Shown one piece after another: positions 7,622 to 14,336 of a stretch of DNA of 14,336 nucleotides. Numbering within the stretch: the stretch's first letter is position 1; each line of letters starts with the position of its first letter. The position numbers and the translations under genes are program-made. Source of the stretch: Firmicutes bacterium UBA5559 (GTDB taxonomy: Bacteria; Bacillota; Clostridia; Peptostreptococcales; Anaerovoracaceae); assembly GCA_002425705.1 (NCBI GenBank), contig DIMT01000036.1, forward strand, positions 1 to 14,336, given 5' to 3'. The notes beneath the pieces were generated by a model, which did no database searches, was not told where the DNA came from, and saw only the letters and a list, made by a program, of their open reading frames with translations.

Positions 7622-9148
7622 ATGAAAAATTTTCCAAAACCCACCATGCTGCTGATTATGGATGGCTACGGGGTGTCCGGCCAACAGGCAGGAAACGCCA
7701 TCGCTGCAGCGAAAAAACCCAGCCTGGACCATATTTTTGCCACCTATCCCAACACCACCATCGGGGCCAGCGGTCTGCAGGTGGGACTGCCCGAGGGACA
7801 GATGGGCAATTCTGAGGTAGGCCATTTGAATATCGGCGCCGGACGCATCGTTTATCAGGAATTGACTAAAATAACCAAGTCCGTCCAGGATGGGGATTTC
7901 TTTGACAATCCGGTTCTGAACGAGGCCATGGATCATGCTCTTTCCAAGGGTTCTTCCCTGCACCTGCTGGGCCTTCTGTCCGACGGAGGAGTCCACAGCC
8001 ACATCGACCATTTACTGGCCCTGATTGGCATGGCCGCCCGTAAGGGTCTGGAAAAAGTGTTTGTTCACGGTTTTCTGGATGGCCGGGATGTGCCGCCCAG
8101 GTGTGCTATCCAGTATGTGATCCAATGCGAAGAAACGATGAAGCAAATTGGCGTGGGCAGCATGGCCACCATATCCGGCCGCTATTACAGCATGGATCGG
8201 GATAATCGATGGGAACGGGTATCTTTGGCTTATCAGGCCATGACCTCCGGAATCGGTGAATATGCCGATTCTGCCGTTGCTGCAGTTGAAAATGCATATA
8301 ATCGTGGTGAAAACGACGAATTTGTCCGTCCCACCATTGTAAACAGCGCCGGGCTGATTCAGGACGGCGATGCCATCATCATGTTCAATTTCCGTCCGGA
8401 CCGGGCCAGGGAAATTACCCGAACCTTTGTGGATCCGGAGTTTTCGGGCTTCCAAAGGGAAAAATTTCCGCAGAACCTGTATTATGCCTGCATGACCCAA
8501 TATGATAAAACCATGCTCAACGTCCACGTTGCCTACCTGCCCCAGAATTTGAAAAACACCTTCGGGCAGTACATCTCTGAGTTGGGACTGAAGCAGCTTC
8601 GGATTGCTGAAACAGAAAAATATGCCCATGTGACTTTTTTCTTCAACGGCGGGGTCGAGGCTCCCAATCCGGGAGAGGACCGGATCCTGGTGGATTCTCC
8701 CAAGGTTGCTACCTATGATCTTCAGCCGGAAATGAGTGCCTATGGGGTTACAGAACGGGTCCTGGAACAGATAGAAGCGGATCGATATGATGTGATCATT
8801 CTGAATTTCGCCAACCCGGATATGGTAGGCCATACCGGTATCATGGAAGCTGCTGTAGCTGCCATTGAAACCATCGATTCCTGTGTCGGAAAAATCACGG
8901 ATGCCGTCCTGGCTAAAGGAGGCCAGATCCTTCTTACCGCCGATCACGGCAATGCGGAAGCCATGCTGGATGAAACCGGAGCTGTTCAGACCGCTCATTC
9001 CACCAATCCGGTGCCTCTGGTATTCATTTCCAATGAACCAAAGGAACTGGCTGAAGGCGGAATCCTTGCTGACCTGGCCCCTACCCTCCTGACAATGATG
9101 GATTTGCCCATCCCACCTGAAATGACTGGAAAAAGCCTGCTGAAGTAA
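7622..9148 (+). CDS. gpmI: 2,3-bisphosphoglycerate-independent phosphoglycerate mutase
   Basis: It interconverts 3- and 2-phosphoglycerate in glycolysis and gluconeogenesis through a phosphoserine intermediate, using two metal ions. The start is placed at the ATG at 7622, giving 508 residues, typical of the family; GAGG lies six bases upstream (7612-7615). A TTG at 7598 and an ATG at 7610 are in frame but lack a ribosome site as good. Motifs: metal-binding DGYG (Asp14), the catalytic serine in GNSEVGHLN (Ser64), DGGVHSH, GRYYSMDRDNRW, NFRPDRAREITR, TEKYAHVTFFFNGG, NPDMVGHTG, and the C-terminal metal site TADHGNAE followed by TAHSTNPVP. It stands alone with its own promoter and terminator and not in a gap-pgk-tpi-gpmI-eno cluster, so its regulation is separate from any such cluster elsewhere. 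Confidence 0.97.
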   Translation: MKNFPKPTMLLIMDGYGVSGQQAGNAIAAAKKPSLDHIFATYPNTTIGASGLQVGLPEGQMGNSEVGHLNIGAGRIVYQELTKITKSVQDGDFFDNPVLNEAMDHALSKGSSLHLLGLLSDGGVHSHIDHLLALIGMAARKGLEKVFVHGFLDGRDVPPRCAIQYVIQCEETMKQIGVGSMATISGRYYSMDRDNRWERVSLAYQAMTSGIGEYADSAVAAVENAYNRGENDEFVRPTIVNSAGLIQDGDAIIMFNFRPDRAREITRTFVDPEFSGFQREKFPQNLYYACMTQYDKTMLNVHVAYLPQNLKNTFGQYISELGLKQLRIAETEKYAHVTFFFNGGVEAPNPGEDRILVDSPKVATYDLQPEMSAYGVTERVLEQIEADRYDVIILNFANPDMVGHTGIMEAAVAAIETIDSCVGKITDAVLAKGGQILLTADHGNAEAMLDETGAVQTAHSTNPVPLVFISNEPKELAEGGILADLAPTLLTMMDLPIPPEMTGKSLLK

Positions 9149-9171
9149 ATCGAATCTACGAAATACCCAAT

Positions 9172-9205
9172 ATGAAAACCGCATCCCTCGGGCTGCGGTT
9201 TTCAT
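9172..9205. terminator. Bidirectional terminator between gpmI and the sigma-54 activator gene
   Basis: A perfect 12-base stem (ATGAAAACCGCA with TGCGGTTTTCAT) closes a ten-base loop that can fold further through CCC and GGG. On the + strand a T-rich tail (TTATTTCTTCTT) follows. The - strand gene's stop codon (9206-9208) directly abuts the hairpin, so the element serves both converging genes. Confidence 0.85.
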
Positions 9206-10615
9206 TTATTTCTTCTTGATTCCAATATATTTTTTTACTTTCCGGTATGCCGTAGGCTGGCTGATACCCAGCTCCCGGGCCACTCCGGCAGTGGTTCCGT
9301 GCTTTTGATAGGCCCGGATGATCTGCTCCTTTTCCAGGTTATGTACCGAATCGGACAGAGCCGGCTCAAAAGACACCAGTTCTTCCTGGAAAGATTCAGG
9401 TTCCCTATCACCCATAGATTTCAACAGGTATTCCGGAAGGGCGTCTTCAGTAATTTCGTTTCCATTGCTGGTTATGATGATCCTTTCGATGATGTTTTCC
9501 AGTTCCCGAACATTCCCCGGCCATCGGTAATTAAGCAGGCACTTGTATACCTGCGGAGACAATTTTTTGTTTTCCTGATATCGGATGTTGTACTGTTCCA
9601 TGAACCGGGCAATCAGTTGAATGAGATCCTCCTGTCGGTTTCTTAAAGGAGGGATTTCCAAATTGATGACATTGATCCGGTAAAAGAGATCCTCACGAAA
9701 AGTTCCCCTCTCCACGGCCTGTCTCAAATTCCTGTTGGATGCGGAAATCAGTCTGAAATCAGAATAGATCGGCTTCGTACCACCTACCCTCATAAAGCAC
9801 TTATCCTGCAACACTTTCAGCAGCTTAACCTGCAGATTCAGTGGGAGTTCCGATATTTCATCGAGAAATAAGGTGCCCTTATCCGCAATTTCAATCAATC
9901 CAGCCTTACCGGATTTACCTGCCCCCGTAAAGGCCCCGGCTTCATATCCGAAGAGCTCTGATTCCATCAGGTTTTCCGGGATTGCCCCACAGTTGATTTC
10001 CACAAAAGCCTCCTCGTATCGACTTCCGGTTTGATGAAGGTATTTGGCCAGCATGCTTTTCCCTACTCCGGACTCCCCGGCAATCAAAACATTCGTATCA
10101 TAAGACGCGATTTTTTCCACCAGATTCATCAAGGACGTCATAGAGGGTGATTCGGAAACGATATCCCCTTTTTTCCCGACTTTGGTACGAAGCTCCTGAA
10201 GTTCTGCAGAATATTGCTGGATTTTCCTCTCCATTTGGTGATATTGTTCCTGCATGGCCAAATAATCCGTAACATCCCTGGAAAAGCTGATAACCTTTGA
10301 GATTTTTCCGTTCCCATCCATAATAGGCACTGCTGACACCACGATGTCCCGGCCCAGGATGTTCTTCTGGCGCATAGTGGTCTTTTCCCCGGTATTGAGA
10401 ACAATAGCCGTGATAGATGGTTTGAATATTCCCTGCTCTTCCATTTCAAAAACAGTTTTTCCAACGGTATCCTCCCGTTTGACTCCGTACATCGTTTCGA
10501 AGCTTTTACTCATCTTAAGGATTACCCCATCGGCATCTGCAATGAGAATATCGTCATGAATCGCTTCCAGGATCAATTCCAGCTCATCAGATTCTTCAAT
10601 CCAGTTTTTTCTCAT
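9206..10615 (-). CDS. PAS-domain sigma-54-dependent transcriptional activator (enhancer-binding protein)
   Basis: A 469-residue cytoplasmic activator that would open RNA polymerase-sigma-54 complexes by ATP hydrolysis. Order: a PAS sensor domain (about 10-118, with DADGVILKMSKSFE and a C-terminal FSRDVTD end), a short predicted coiled coil (119-147), the AAA+ domain (150-390) with Walker A GESGVGKS (180-187), an intact sigma-54 contact loop GAFTGA (227-232), Walker B TLFLDE (248-253), the arginine-finger region FREDLFYR (306-313) and YRWPGNVREL, then a Fis-type helix-turn-helix (about 427-465, GISQPTAYRKVKKY). There is no receiver domain, so it is probably controlled by a ligand or partner acting on the PAS domain. 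The layout matches RocR of Bacillus, which drives arginine-catabolic genes. It lies downstream of the ureohydrolase and transporter genes, whose sigma-54 promoter is its likely target. A separate promoter and the upstream terminator suggest its own expression. Confidence 0.93.
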   Translation of the reverse strand: MRKNWIEESDELELILEAIHDDILIADADGVILKMSKSFETMYGVKREDTVGKTVFEMEEQGIFKPSITAIVLNTGEKTTMRQKNILGRDIVVSAVPIMDGNGKISKVISFSRDVTDYLAMQEQYHQMERKIQQYSAELQELRTKVGKKGDIVSESPSMTSLMNLVEKIASYDTNVLIAGESGVGKSMLAKYLHQTGSRYEEAFVEINCGAIPENLMESELFGYEAGAFTGAGKSGKAGLIEIADKGTLFLDEISELPLNLQVKLLKVLQDKCFMRVGGTKPIYSDFRLISASNRNLRQAVERGTFREDLFYRINVINLEIPPLRNRQEDLIQLIARFMEQYNIRYQENKKLSPQVYKCLLNYRWPGNVRELENIIERIIITSNGNEITEDALPEYLLKSMGDREPESFQEELVSFEPALSDSVHNLEKEQIIRAYQKHGTTAGVARELGISQPTAYRKVKKYIGIKKK

Positions 10616-10652
10616 ACTTATTGCCCTTCCTCCCTAACCGCTTCTTTCTTTG

Positions 10653-10681
10653 ATTTTATTACAAATCTCTGCCATTAGCAA
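10653..10681 (-). promoter_or_regulatory. Possible sigma-A promoter of the activator gene
   Basis: On the - strand TTGCTA (10681-10676) and TAAAAT (10658-10653) are 17 bases apart. It lies just below the ureohydrolase terminator and gives a short leader of about 30 bases before the ATG at 10615. GGAGG (10633-10629) is 13 bases from the start codon, while AAGGG (10628-10624) is better spaced at eight. Confidence 0.5.
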
Positions 10682-10700
10682 CTACAAGACCGGACTGGAA

Positions 10701-10729
10701 AAGGCCCGATGCGTGATACACCGGGCCTT
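10701..10729 (-). terminator. Terminator after the ureohydrolase gene
   Basis: AAGGCCCG pairs with CGGGCCTT (8 bases), and the loop can form an extra small GTG/CAC stem. On the - strand it is followed by TTCC, so with the last stem bases the RNA runs UUUUCC, a modest U-tract. It begins 15 bases after the ureohydrolase stop and separates the transporter-hydrolase unit from the activator gene. Confidence 0.65.
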
Positions 10730-10743
10730 GATTGCTGCTTATT

Positions 10744-11697
10744 TTATCGTTTTCCATTTTTCCGCTGGAGCGCAAGGGCGGAAATAAACTCGTGCATCAC
10801 ATTGGCGGCCATATAGGAAGTTACTCCGGCCGGATCGATGCCTGGCAGGACTTCCACAAAATCCGCTGCCACAAAATTCAAGTCCTTCATTTCCCGGATC
10901 AACTGCATGGTTTCATATCCGGTAAAACCCCCGACTTCGATGGTACCGGTACCCGGTGCATAGGCCGGATCCACAAAGTCGATATCAAAGGTGAAGAAAA
11001 CCTTGGCATCCTTTGCCCTCTCACGAATTCTCCTGCCCACTTCCTTCATACCGATTTCGTGCATTTCGTTGGCGGTGACCACTTCAAATCCCAAATCGAT
11101 GGATCCCTGAACATCTTCTGGTCCATACTGGGAACCCCGGATGCCAATCTGGATGGAATGGGAGGTGTCAATCAGACCTTCTTCGCAAGCTCTGCGGAAA
11201 GGGGTCCCATGGGTGTATTTCATCCCCCAGTAGTTATCCCAGGTGTCCAGGTGGGAATCAAAGTGAACAAGAGCAACAGGACCATATTTTTTTGCTACTG
11301 CCCGAAGTTCTCCCAGAGTAATGGAGTGATCTCCCCCCATGGAAAGTGGGACTACACCGGCATCCAGAATAGGTTTCAAACCTTCTTCGATCTGCTGGTA
11401 GGTTTCATGAATGTATCCTGGGGTGATAGGAAGATCACCATAATCGACACCTGATAGATGATCAAAAATGTTCACATCCAGATTCATACTGTAATTCCGC
11501 TGAAGGGTGGAGGTTTCCCGGATCTGCGAGGGGCCGAACCGGGCTCCCGTTTTGTAGGAAGCTCCTGTATCAAAGGGAATTCCCACTATGGCAAAATCCA
11601 CATCGGTCATATCCTGAACATGGGGCAGTCTCATAAAGGTACGGATTCCGGTAAATCTGGGGGCGACAGAAGCGCTGGGCGGTGCATACTTAGGCAT
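10744..11697 (-). CDS. Arginase/agmatinase-family ureohydrolase, probable guanidino-acid hydrolase
   Basis: The 317-residue enzyme belongs to the binuclear-metal ureohydrolases, which split a guanidino group to give urea and an amine. All six metal ligands are present: His124 (GGDHS), Asp147, His149 and Asp151 (FDSHLDT), Asp238 and Asp240 (FDIDFVDP). The second motif has Ser148 where Ala is common. His163 (YTHGTPFRR) and Glu282 (FVEVLP) match conserved active-site residues of agmatinase. HGTPFRR resembles guanidinobutyrase, guanidinopropionase and the mammalian enzyme that acts on 4-guanidinobutyrate, whereas E. coli agmatinase reads HGTMF. That favours a guanidino acid, but agmatine, guanidine or another compound remain possible. 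An AAAGGA-like ribosome site precedes the start. It follows the transporter gene by 59 bases on the same strand, so they are probably one operon. No urease or polyamine gene lies in the window. Confidence 0.9.
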   Translation of the reverse strand: MPKYAPPSASVAPRFTGIRTFMRLPHVQDMTDVDFAIVGIPFDTGASYKTGARFGPSQIRETSTLQRNYSMNLDVNIFDHLSGVDYGDLPITPGYIHETYQQIEEGLKPILDAGVVPLSMGGDHSITLGELRAVAKKYGPVALVHFDSHLDTWDNYWGMKYTHGTPFRRACEEGLIDTSHSIQIGIRGSQYGPEDVQGSIDLGFEVVTANEMHEIGMKEVGRRIRERAKDAKVFFTFDIDFVDPAYAPGTGTIEVGGFTGYETMQLIREMKDLNFVAADFVEVLPGIDPAGVTSYMAANVMHEFISALALQRKNGKR

Positions 11698-11741
11698 TGT
11701 TCTTTCCTTTCTAACATGGTTGGTTATTGGGTAACGGGAGC

Positions 11742-11756
11742 GGAGAGCGTATCTCC
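11742..11756 (-). other. Small hairpin in the transporter-ureohydrolase gap
   Basis: Directly after the transporter stop codon, GGAGA and TCTCC form a perfect five-base stem around TACGC. A second small dyad (GTTA-N5-TAAC) follows a few bases on. Neither has a T-tract, so this is not a clear terminator. It could mark an RNA cleavage or stability site, or be chance. Confidence 0.3.
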
Positions 11757-13277
11757 TTACTCCTTAAGTAATTTATCAGCATCCTCTTTAAACCACCGGA
11801 ATAAACCAATATTCATGCCGATGATGATAAAGAGGTATGGCACGGAGAGAAAAATACACAGCGTCTTTAGGGCACTGAAGGGAGCATCGGCAAACATAAT
11901 GCTTAAAGGCACTGCTGCCAGAACAAGGCACCAGAATAATCGCAAGAAGGGGTTGGTATTACCCTGAGCGTCCAGCTTTTTACTGGATACCGCAGACAAA
12001 GAGAAGGCCGCCGAATCCAGGGAAGTAGCCAGGAATCCGATTGCCAGCAGGGTGAAAATAACGGGAATGATGATTCCTCCTGGCAATAGATTCAATAAGC
12101 CAAAAACTCCAATCTGGCCGGTTTCAGCCTCTGTGAACTTGTAAAGGCCTGACAGTTCCGCATTCAGAGCAAATCCACCGTTGATACCGAACAAGATCCA
12201 GGTACCAAGACTAATGCCAATCATGCAGGTCAGCACCAATTCCCGAATGGTTCTGCCCTTGGAGATTTTGGTAATGAATACGCCCATCAACGCTGCATAG
12301 TTCAGAGCAAGAGTGAAAAGGAAAATAGTGTTGTATTCCGGGAAACCACTGCTTCCGATGGGGTCGGTCCAAAGGCTCATTTTAACGTAATTGGTGAACA
12401 TCAGACCCAGGCTGTTTGTGGTCTGCTTAATAATGAAACCGCTGGGTCCTACGATAAAGATAAAAGCAATAAAGGCAATGGCCACATAGATAGTCATGTC
12501 GCTGATTCGCCTCATTCCCTTTTCTAATCCTACGAAGGAGCTCAGCGAGAATATAACGGCTATTGCTACGACGATGGCTACGTTCAACCCAAAGGAAGGC
12601 TCGATACCGAATATCCTGCCCAATCCGGCAGAAATCAAAGGGACTCCTAAGCCGAGAGAAACGCCCAAACCACCAACAATGGCGAAAATAGTCAGCACAT
12701 CAATGATTTTGCCTATGGCTTTTCGGTATTTAAAATCACCCATCATAGCTTCACAGACTGCACTAACCCTAAGGACCGGGACTTTCTTTACATAAAATGC
12801 ATAAGCCATGGCTACAGATGTCATGACAAAAATGACCTGAACACTAAATCCCCAGTGAAAGAAAGCATAGGTGGTTGAAAATTCTGCTGCCTCCTGAGTA
12901 AATGGTTCCAGACCAAAAGGTGGATCCACCAAATAATAGGACCATTCTACAAAAGAATAAAATACGGCTGTTGATGCAAGGGCAGCACAGATCATCATAG
13001 CGATATAACTAAATAGTGAATAAGCAGGCTTTCCTTCTCCCAGCCTGATTCTTCCATATCGGCTGAAAGCAAAATAAGCGCAGAATCCGAGTCCGATAAA
13101 AACAAACCAAAGGATGGGGACACCCATTACTGCTGTAGTAAAATCAAACAGTGTGTTGACTGCGTTCAGCGTCCCTTCCGGCTTGATGGCCATAAAAGCG
13201 ACGAAGATAAATACTGCAGCTACGCTGACCAGGGTTACCGGCAAGTCGATGCCAGTGTCACGTTTTAGATCTTTCAT
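11757..13277 (-). CDS. BCCT-family transporter, CaiT-like clade with altered substrate cage
   Basis: A 506-residue membrane protein with about 12 transmembrane segments. BCCT features: YGRIRLGEGKPAYS (74-87), FVEWSYYL then DPPFGLEP (109-125), FHWG (140-143), SLGLG in segment 5 (207-211), SLWTDPI (301-307) and the loop ISKGRTIREL (338-347). By eye it aligns with the E. coli carnitine exchanger CaiT with nearly identical numbering. Of CaiT's cage tryptophans only Trp142 is kept; positions 147, 323 and 324 are Gln, Leu and Ala. Met331 is kept, and position 262 (Arg in CaiT, which makes transport sodium-independent) is Thr. A carnitine or betaine substrate is therefore unlikely; by context a guanidino compound is my inference. 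The ATG at 13277 has a perfect AGGAGG seven bases upstream. It is the first gene after a sigma-54 promoter and is followed by the ureohydrolase. Confidence 0.92.
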   Translation of the reverse strand: MKDLKRDTGIDLPVTLVSVAAVFIFVAFMAIKPEGTLNAVNTLFDFTTAVMGVPILWFVFIGLGFCAYFAFSRYGRIRLGEGKPAYSLFSYIAMMICAALASTAVFYSFVEWSYYLVDPPFGLEPFTQEAAEFSTTYAFFHWGFSVQVIFVMTSVAMAYAFYVKKVPVLRVSAVCEAMMGDFKYRKAIGKIIDVLTIFAIVGGLGVSLGLGVPLISAGLGRIFGIEPSFGLNVAIVVAIAVIFSLSSFVGLEKGMRRISDMTIYVAIAFIAFIFIVGPSGFIIKQTTNSLGLMFTNYVKMSLWTDPIGSSGFPEYNTIFLFTLALNYAALMGVFITKISKGRTIRELVLTCMIGISLGTWILFGINGGFALNAELSGLYKFTEAETGQIGVFGLLNLLPGGIIIPVIFTLLAIGFLATSLDSAAFSLSAVSSKKLDAQGNTNPFLRLFWCLVLAAVPLSIMFADAPFSALKTLCIFLSVPYLFIIIGMNIGLFRWFKEDADKLLKE

Positions 13278-13327
13278 CTCAAATCCTCCTGATAATTATA
13301 TAACGAATTAGTTCTAGTCATATTATT

Positions 13328-13343
13328 TGCAAGTTGCATGCCA
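13328..13343 (-). promoter_or_regulatory. Sigma-54 (-24/-12) promoter of the transporter-ureohydrolase operon
   Basis: On the - strand the bases read TGGCATGCAACTTGCA. Against the consensus TGGCAC-N5-TTGCW only one base differs, and the GG and GC dinucleotides have the required spacing (12 bases from first G to first G). The predicted start is about 13317, some 40 bases before the transporter ATG. A sigma-54 activator encoded in the same cluster supports the call. Confidence 0.85.
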
Positions 13344-13379
13344 CTTTTATTCATCTGAATTTTTCAACTAATTCTTCGA

Positions 13380-13421
13380 TCTTCGGAGAAGAAAGATATT
13401 CATTCTCGAATAATATTATTC
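13380..13421. promoter_or_regulatory. Two dyads upstream of the sigma-54 promoter, candidate activator sites
   Basis: TCTTC-GGA-GAAGA (13380-13392) and the perfect palindrome GAATAATATTATTC (13408-13421) lie roughly 63-75 and 91-104 bases before the predicted start, a usual range for sigma-54 enhancers. The stretch 13397-13452 also repeats TGAATA/GAGAATA-like units on the - strand. Which of these, if any, binds the activator cannot be told from sequence. Confidence 0.4.
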
Positions 13422-13467
13422 TCTATATTCATTATTATTCATTTTTATTCAAGCGTTTCGCGACTTA

Positions 13468-14336
13468 TTAATCCAAAACCCCTCCCTTTTCTTCCAGCCT
13501 CCTTTGAAGAATTTGGACTGAGATGTCCTGTACCGGAACATCTTCCGAAATCGACTGGACGGCGGCCGTCCCTGCCGCCTCTCCCAGGATCATGTACTGA
13601 AGTTCCATCCGCAGGGATCCATAAGCCACATGGCTGGCAGACATACAAACCGGCACCAGAAGGTTTTTTGATTCTTCTCTTTTCGGAACCATGATCCGGT
13701 ATGGAATCTGATAGGGGCTGACCCGAACTTGAATATCCCCTTCATTCTGGATATATCCATCAGCTGTAATGAAGCGCTGAACGTGATGAGAGTCGATGTT
13801 GTAGGTGCCCATCCCGATGGAATCTTCTTTGGCCCTGTTCGCTTGAAGGTCCTGCTGAGTCATGACAAATTCTCCGGTCATCCGCCTTCCCTCCCGAATA
13901 TATAGCTGATAGGGCCAATTCCCGTTATCAACAAATTCATCTTTGGCATAACCCCATTTGCCCATTGATTCTCGAAGTTCAATTGGAACCCGTTCATCCT
14001 TCCAGAGAAAATAAAACAGTCCTTCCAGATAGTTTCGATGGGCTCCCTCCATTTCCTTGCGGGTCCGCAGGTCTCCCTCTGCATAGCCCTGGCTTCCTCC
14101 AACATAATCGGTGGAAAAGGGTCCGGAATTATTAACATCTGCCTTATTATTAGGCAAACGTCCGAAAAACATCAGATCGGAAAGGGTCAGGGCCCTGCCC
14201 CCTTCATTGGACTTCAGCACCTCCAGCCATTGGAGCAAGAGTTCATATCTGGAGGGGTCATAGAAGAGAGGCTTTGAAAAGGAAATCTGATTGGTCGGAT
14301 CATTGCTGAGGCAGAGGCGATAGGTGTAGGCTTGTA
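13468..14336 (-). CDS. FAD-dependent oxidoreductase (PF12831 type), C-terminal part, start outside window
   Basis: The frame is open to the right edge, so 288 C-terminal residues are visible and the TTG at 14238 is an internal Leu. The edge-most residues AYTYRLCLSND are a family hallmark. Others are WPYQLYIREGRRMTGEFVMT, GTYNIDSHHVQRF, and the C-terminal CMSASHVAYGSLRME followed by YMILGEAAGTAA, which in related flavoproteins forms part of the FAD site. The N-terminal FAD-binding glycine motif would be outside the window. Homologues are annotated only as FAD-dependent oxidoreductases and their substrates are mostly unknown. It lies 190 bases upstream of the transporter gene on the same strand; the sigma-54 promoter sits in that gap, so it is probably a separate unit. 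No strong terminator follows its stop; only a tiny GCG-AAA-CGC stem is seen. Confidence 0.88.
   Translation of the reverse strand, partial: QAYTYRLCLSNDPTNQISFSKPLFYDPSRYELLLQWLEVLKSNEGGRALTLSDLMFFGRLPNNKADVNNSGPFSTDYVGGSQGYAEGDLRTRKEMEGAHRNYLEGLFYFLWKDERVPIELRESMGKWGYAKDEFVDNGNWPYQLYIREGRRMTGEFVMTQQDLQANRAKEDSIGMGTYNIDSHHVQRFITADGYIQNEGDIQVRVSPYQIPYRIMVPKREESKNLLVPVCMSASHVAYGSLRMELQYMILGEAAGTAAVQSISEDVPVQDISVQILQRRLEEKGGVLD

Noticed and set aside
8012..9205. A 397-codon open frame on the - strand opposite gpmI
   Set aside because: It lies wholly antisense to gpmI and its terminator, has no recognisable motifs, and looks like a codon-bias shadow of a well-supported gene.
13397..13452. Repeated ATTC/TGAATA units as a CRISPR or tandem-repeat array
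   Set aside because: Units are short, irregular and AT-rich with no spacers of constant length; better explained as promoter-upstream DNA.
14236..14238. TTG at 14238 as the start of the FAD oxidoreductase
   Set aside because: The frame continues to the right edge and encodes the family motif AYTYRLCL upstream of this codon.

Overview
The window reads as chromosomal DNA of a low-to-mid GC Firmicute, most likely an anaerobic, amino-acid-fermenting member of the Clostridia. This rests on strong AGGAGG-type ribosome sites, AddA-type (not RecBCD-type) recombination genes, a glutamate dehydrogenase very close to the Clostridium symbiosum type, a YkpA-like ABC-F protein, a SpoVB/YtgP-type flippase, and a sigma-54 activator of the PAS-AAA-HTH kind (compare RocR of Bacillus). 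No tRNA, rRNA, insertion sequence, phage gene or CRISPR array was seen, and no gene-free stretch exceeds 300 bases.

Layout. Left part (1-2272, + strand): the C-terminal part of an ABC-F ATPase running in from the left edge, then a monocistronic glutamate dehydrogenase with a clear sigma-A promoter and a hairpin terminator. Middle (2310-7453, - strand): addA, coupled through an ATGA overlap to an upstream polyprenyl-linked-saccharide flippase gene; addB is not next to it. A 168-base divergent intergenic region with two back-to-back extended -10 promoters and a central inverted repeat leads to gpmI (7622-9148, + strand). gpmI shares a bidirectional hairpin terminator with a convergent sigma-54 activator gene.

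Right part (9206-13343, - strand) is the most interesting block: a BCCT-family transporter, then an arginase/agmatinase-family ureohydrolase, then the PAS-containing sigma-54 activator. Upstream of the transporter is a near-consensus -24/-12 promoter (TGGCAT-N5-TTGCA), about 40 bases before the start codon after allowing for the transcription start, with two dyads at distances suitable for activator binding. The transporter is of the CaiT (carnitine exchanger) clade by eye, but three of the four tryptophans of the CaiT aromatic cage are replaced, so a quaternary ammonium substrate is unlikely. The hydrolase keeps all six metal ligands and carries an HGTPFRR motif like guanidino-acid hydrolases. 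Together they look like an inducible uptake-and-hydrolysis module for a guanidino compound, releasing urea plus an amine or amino acid. The substrate is inferred, not shown. A further FAD-dependent oxidoreductase (PF12831 type) runs off the right edge.
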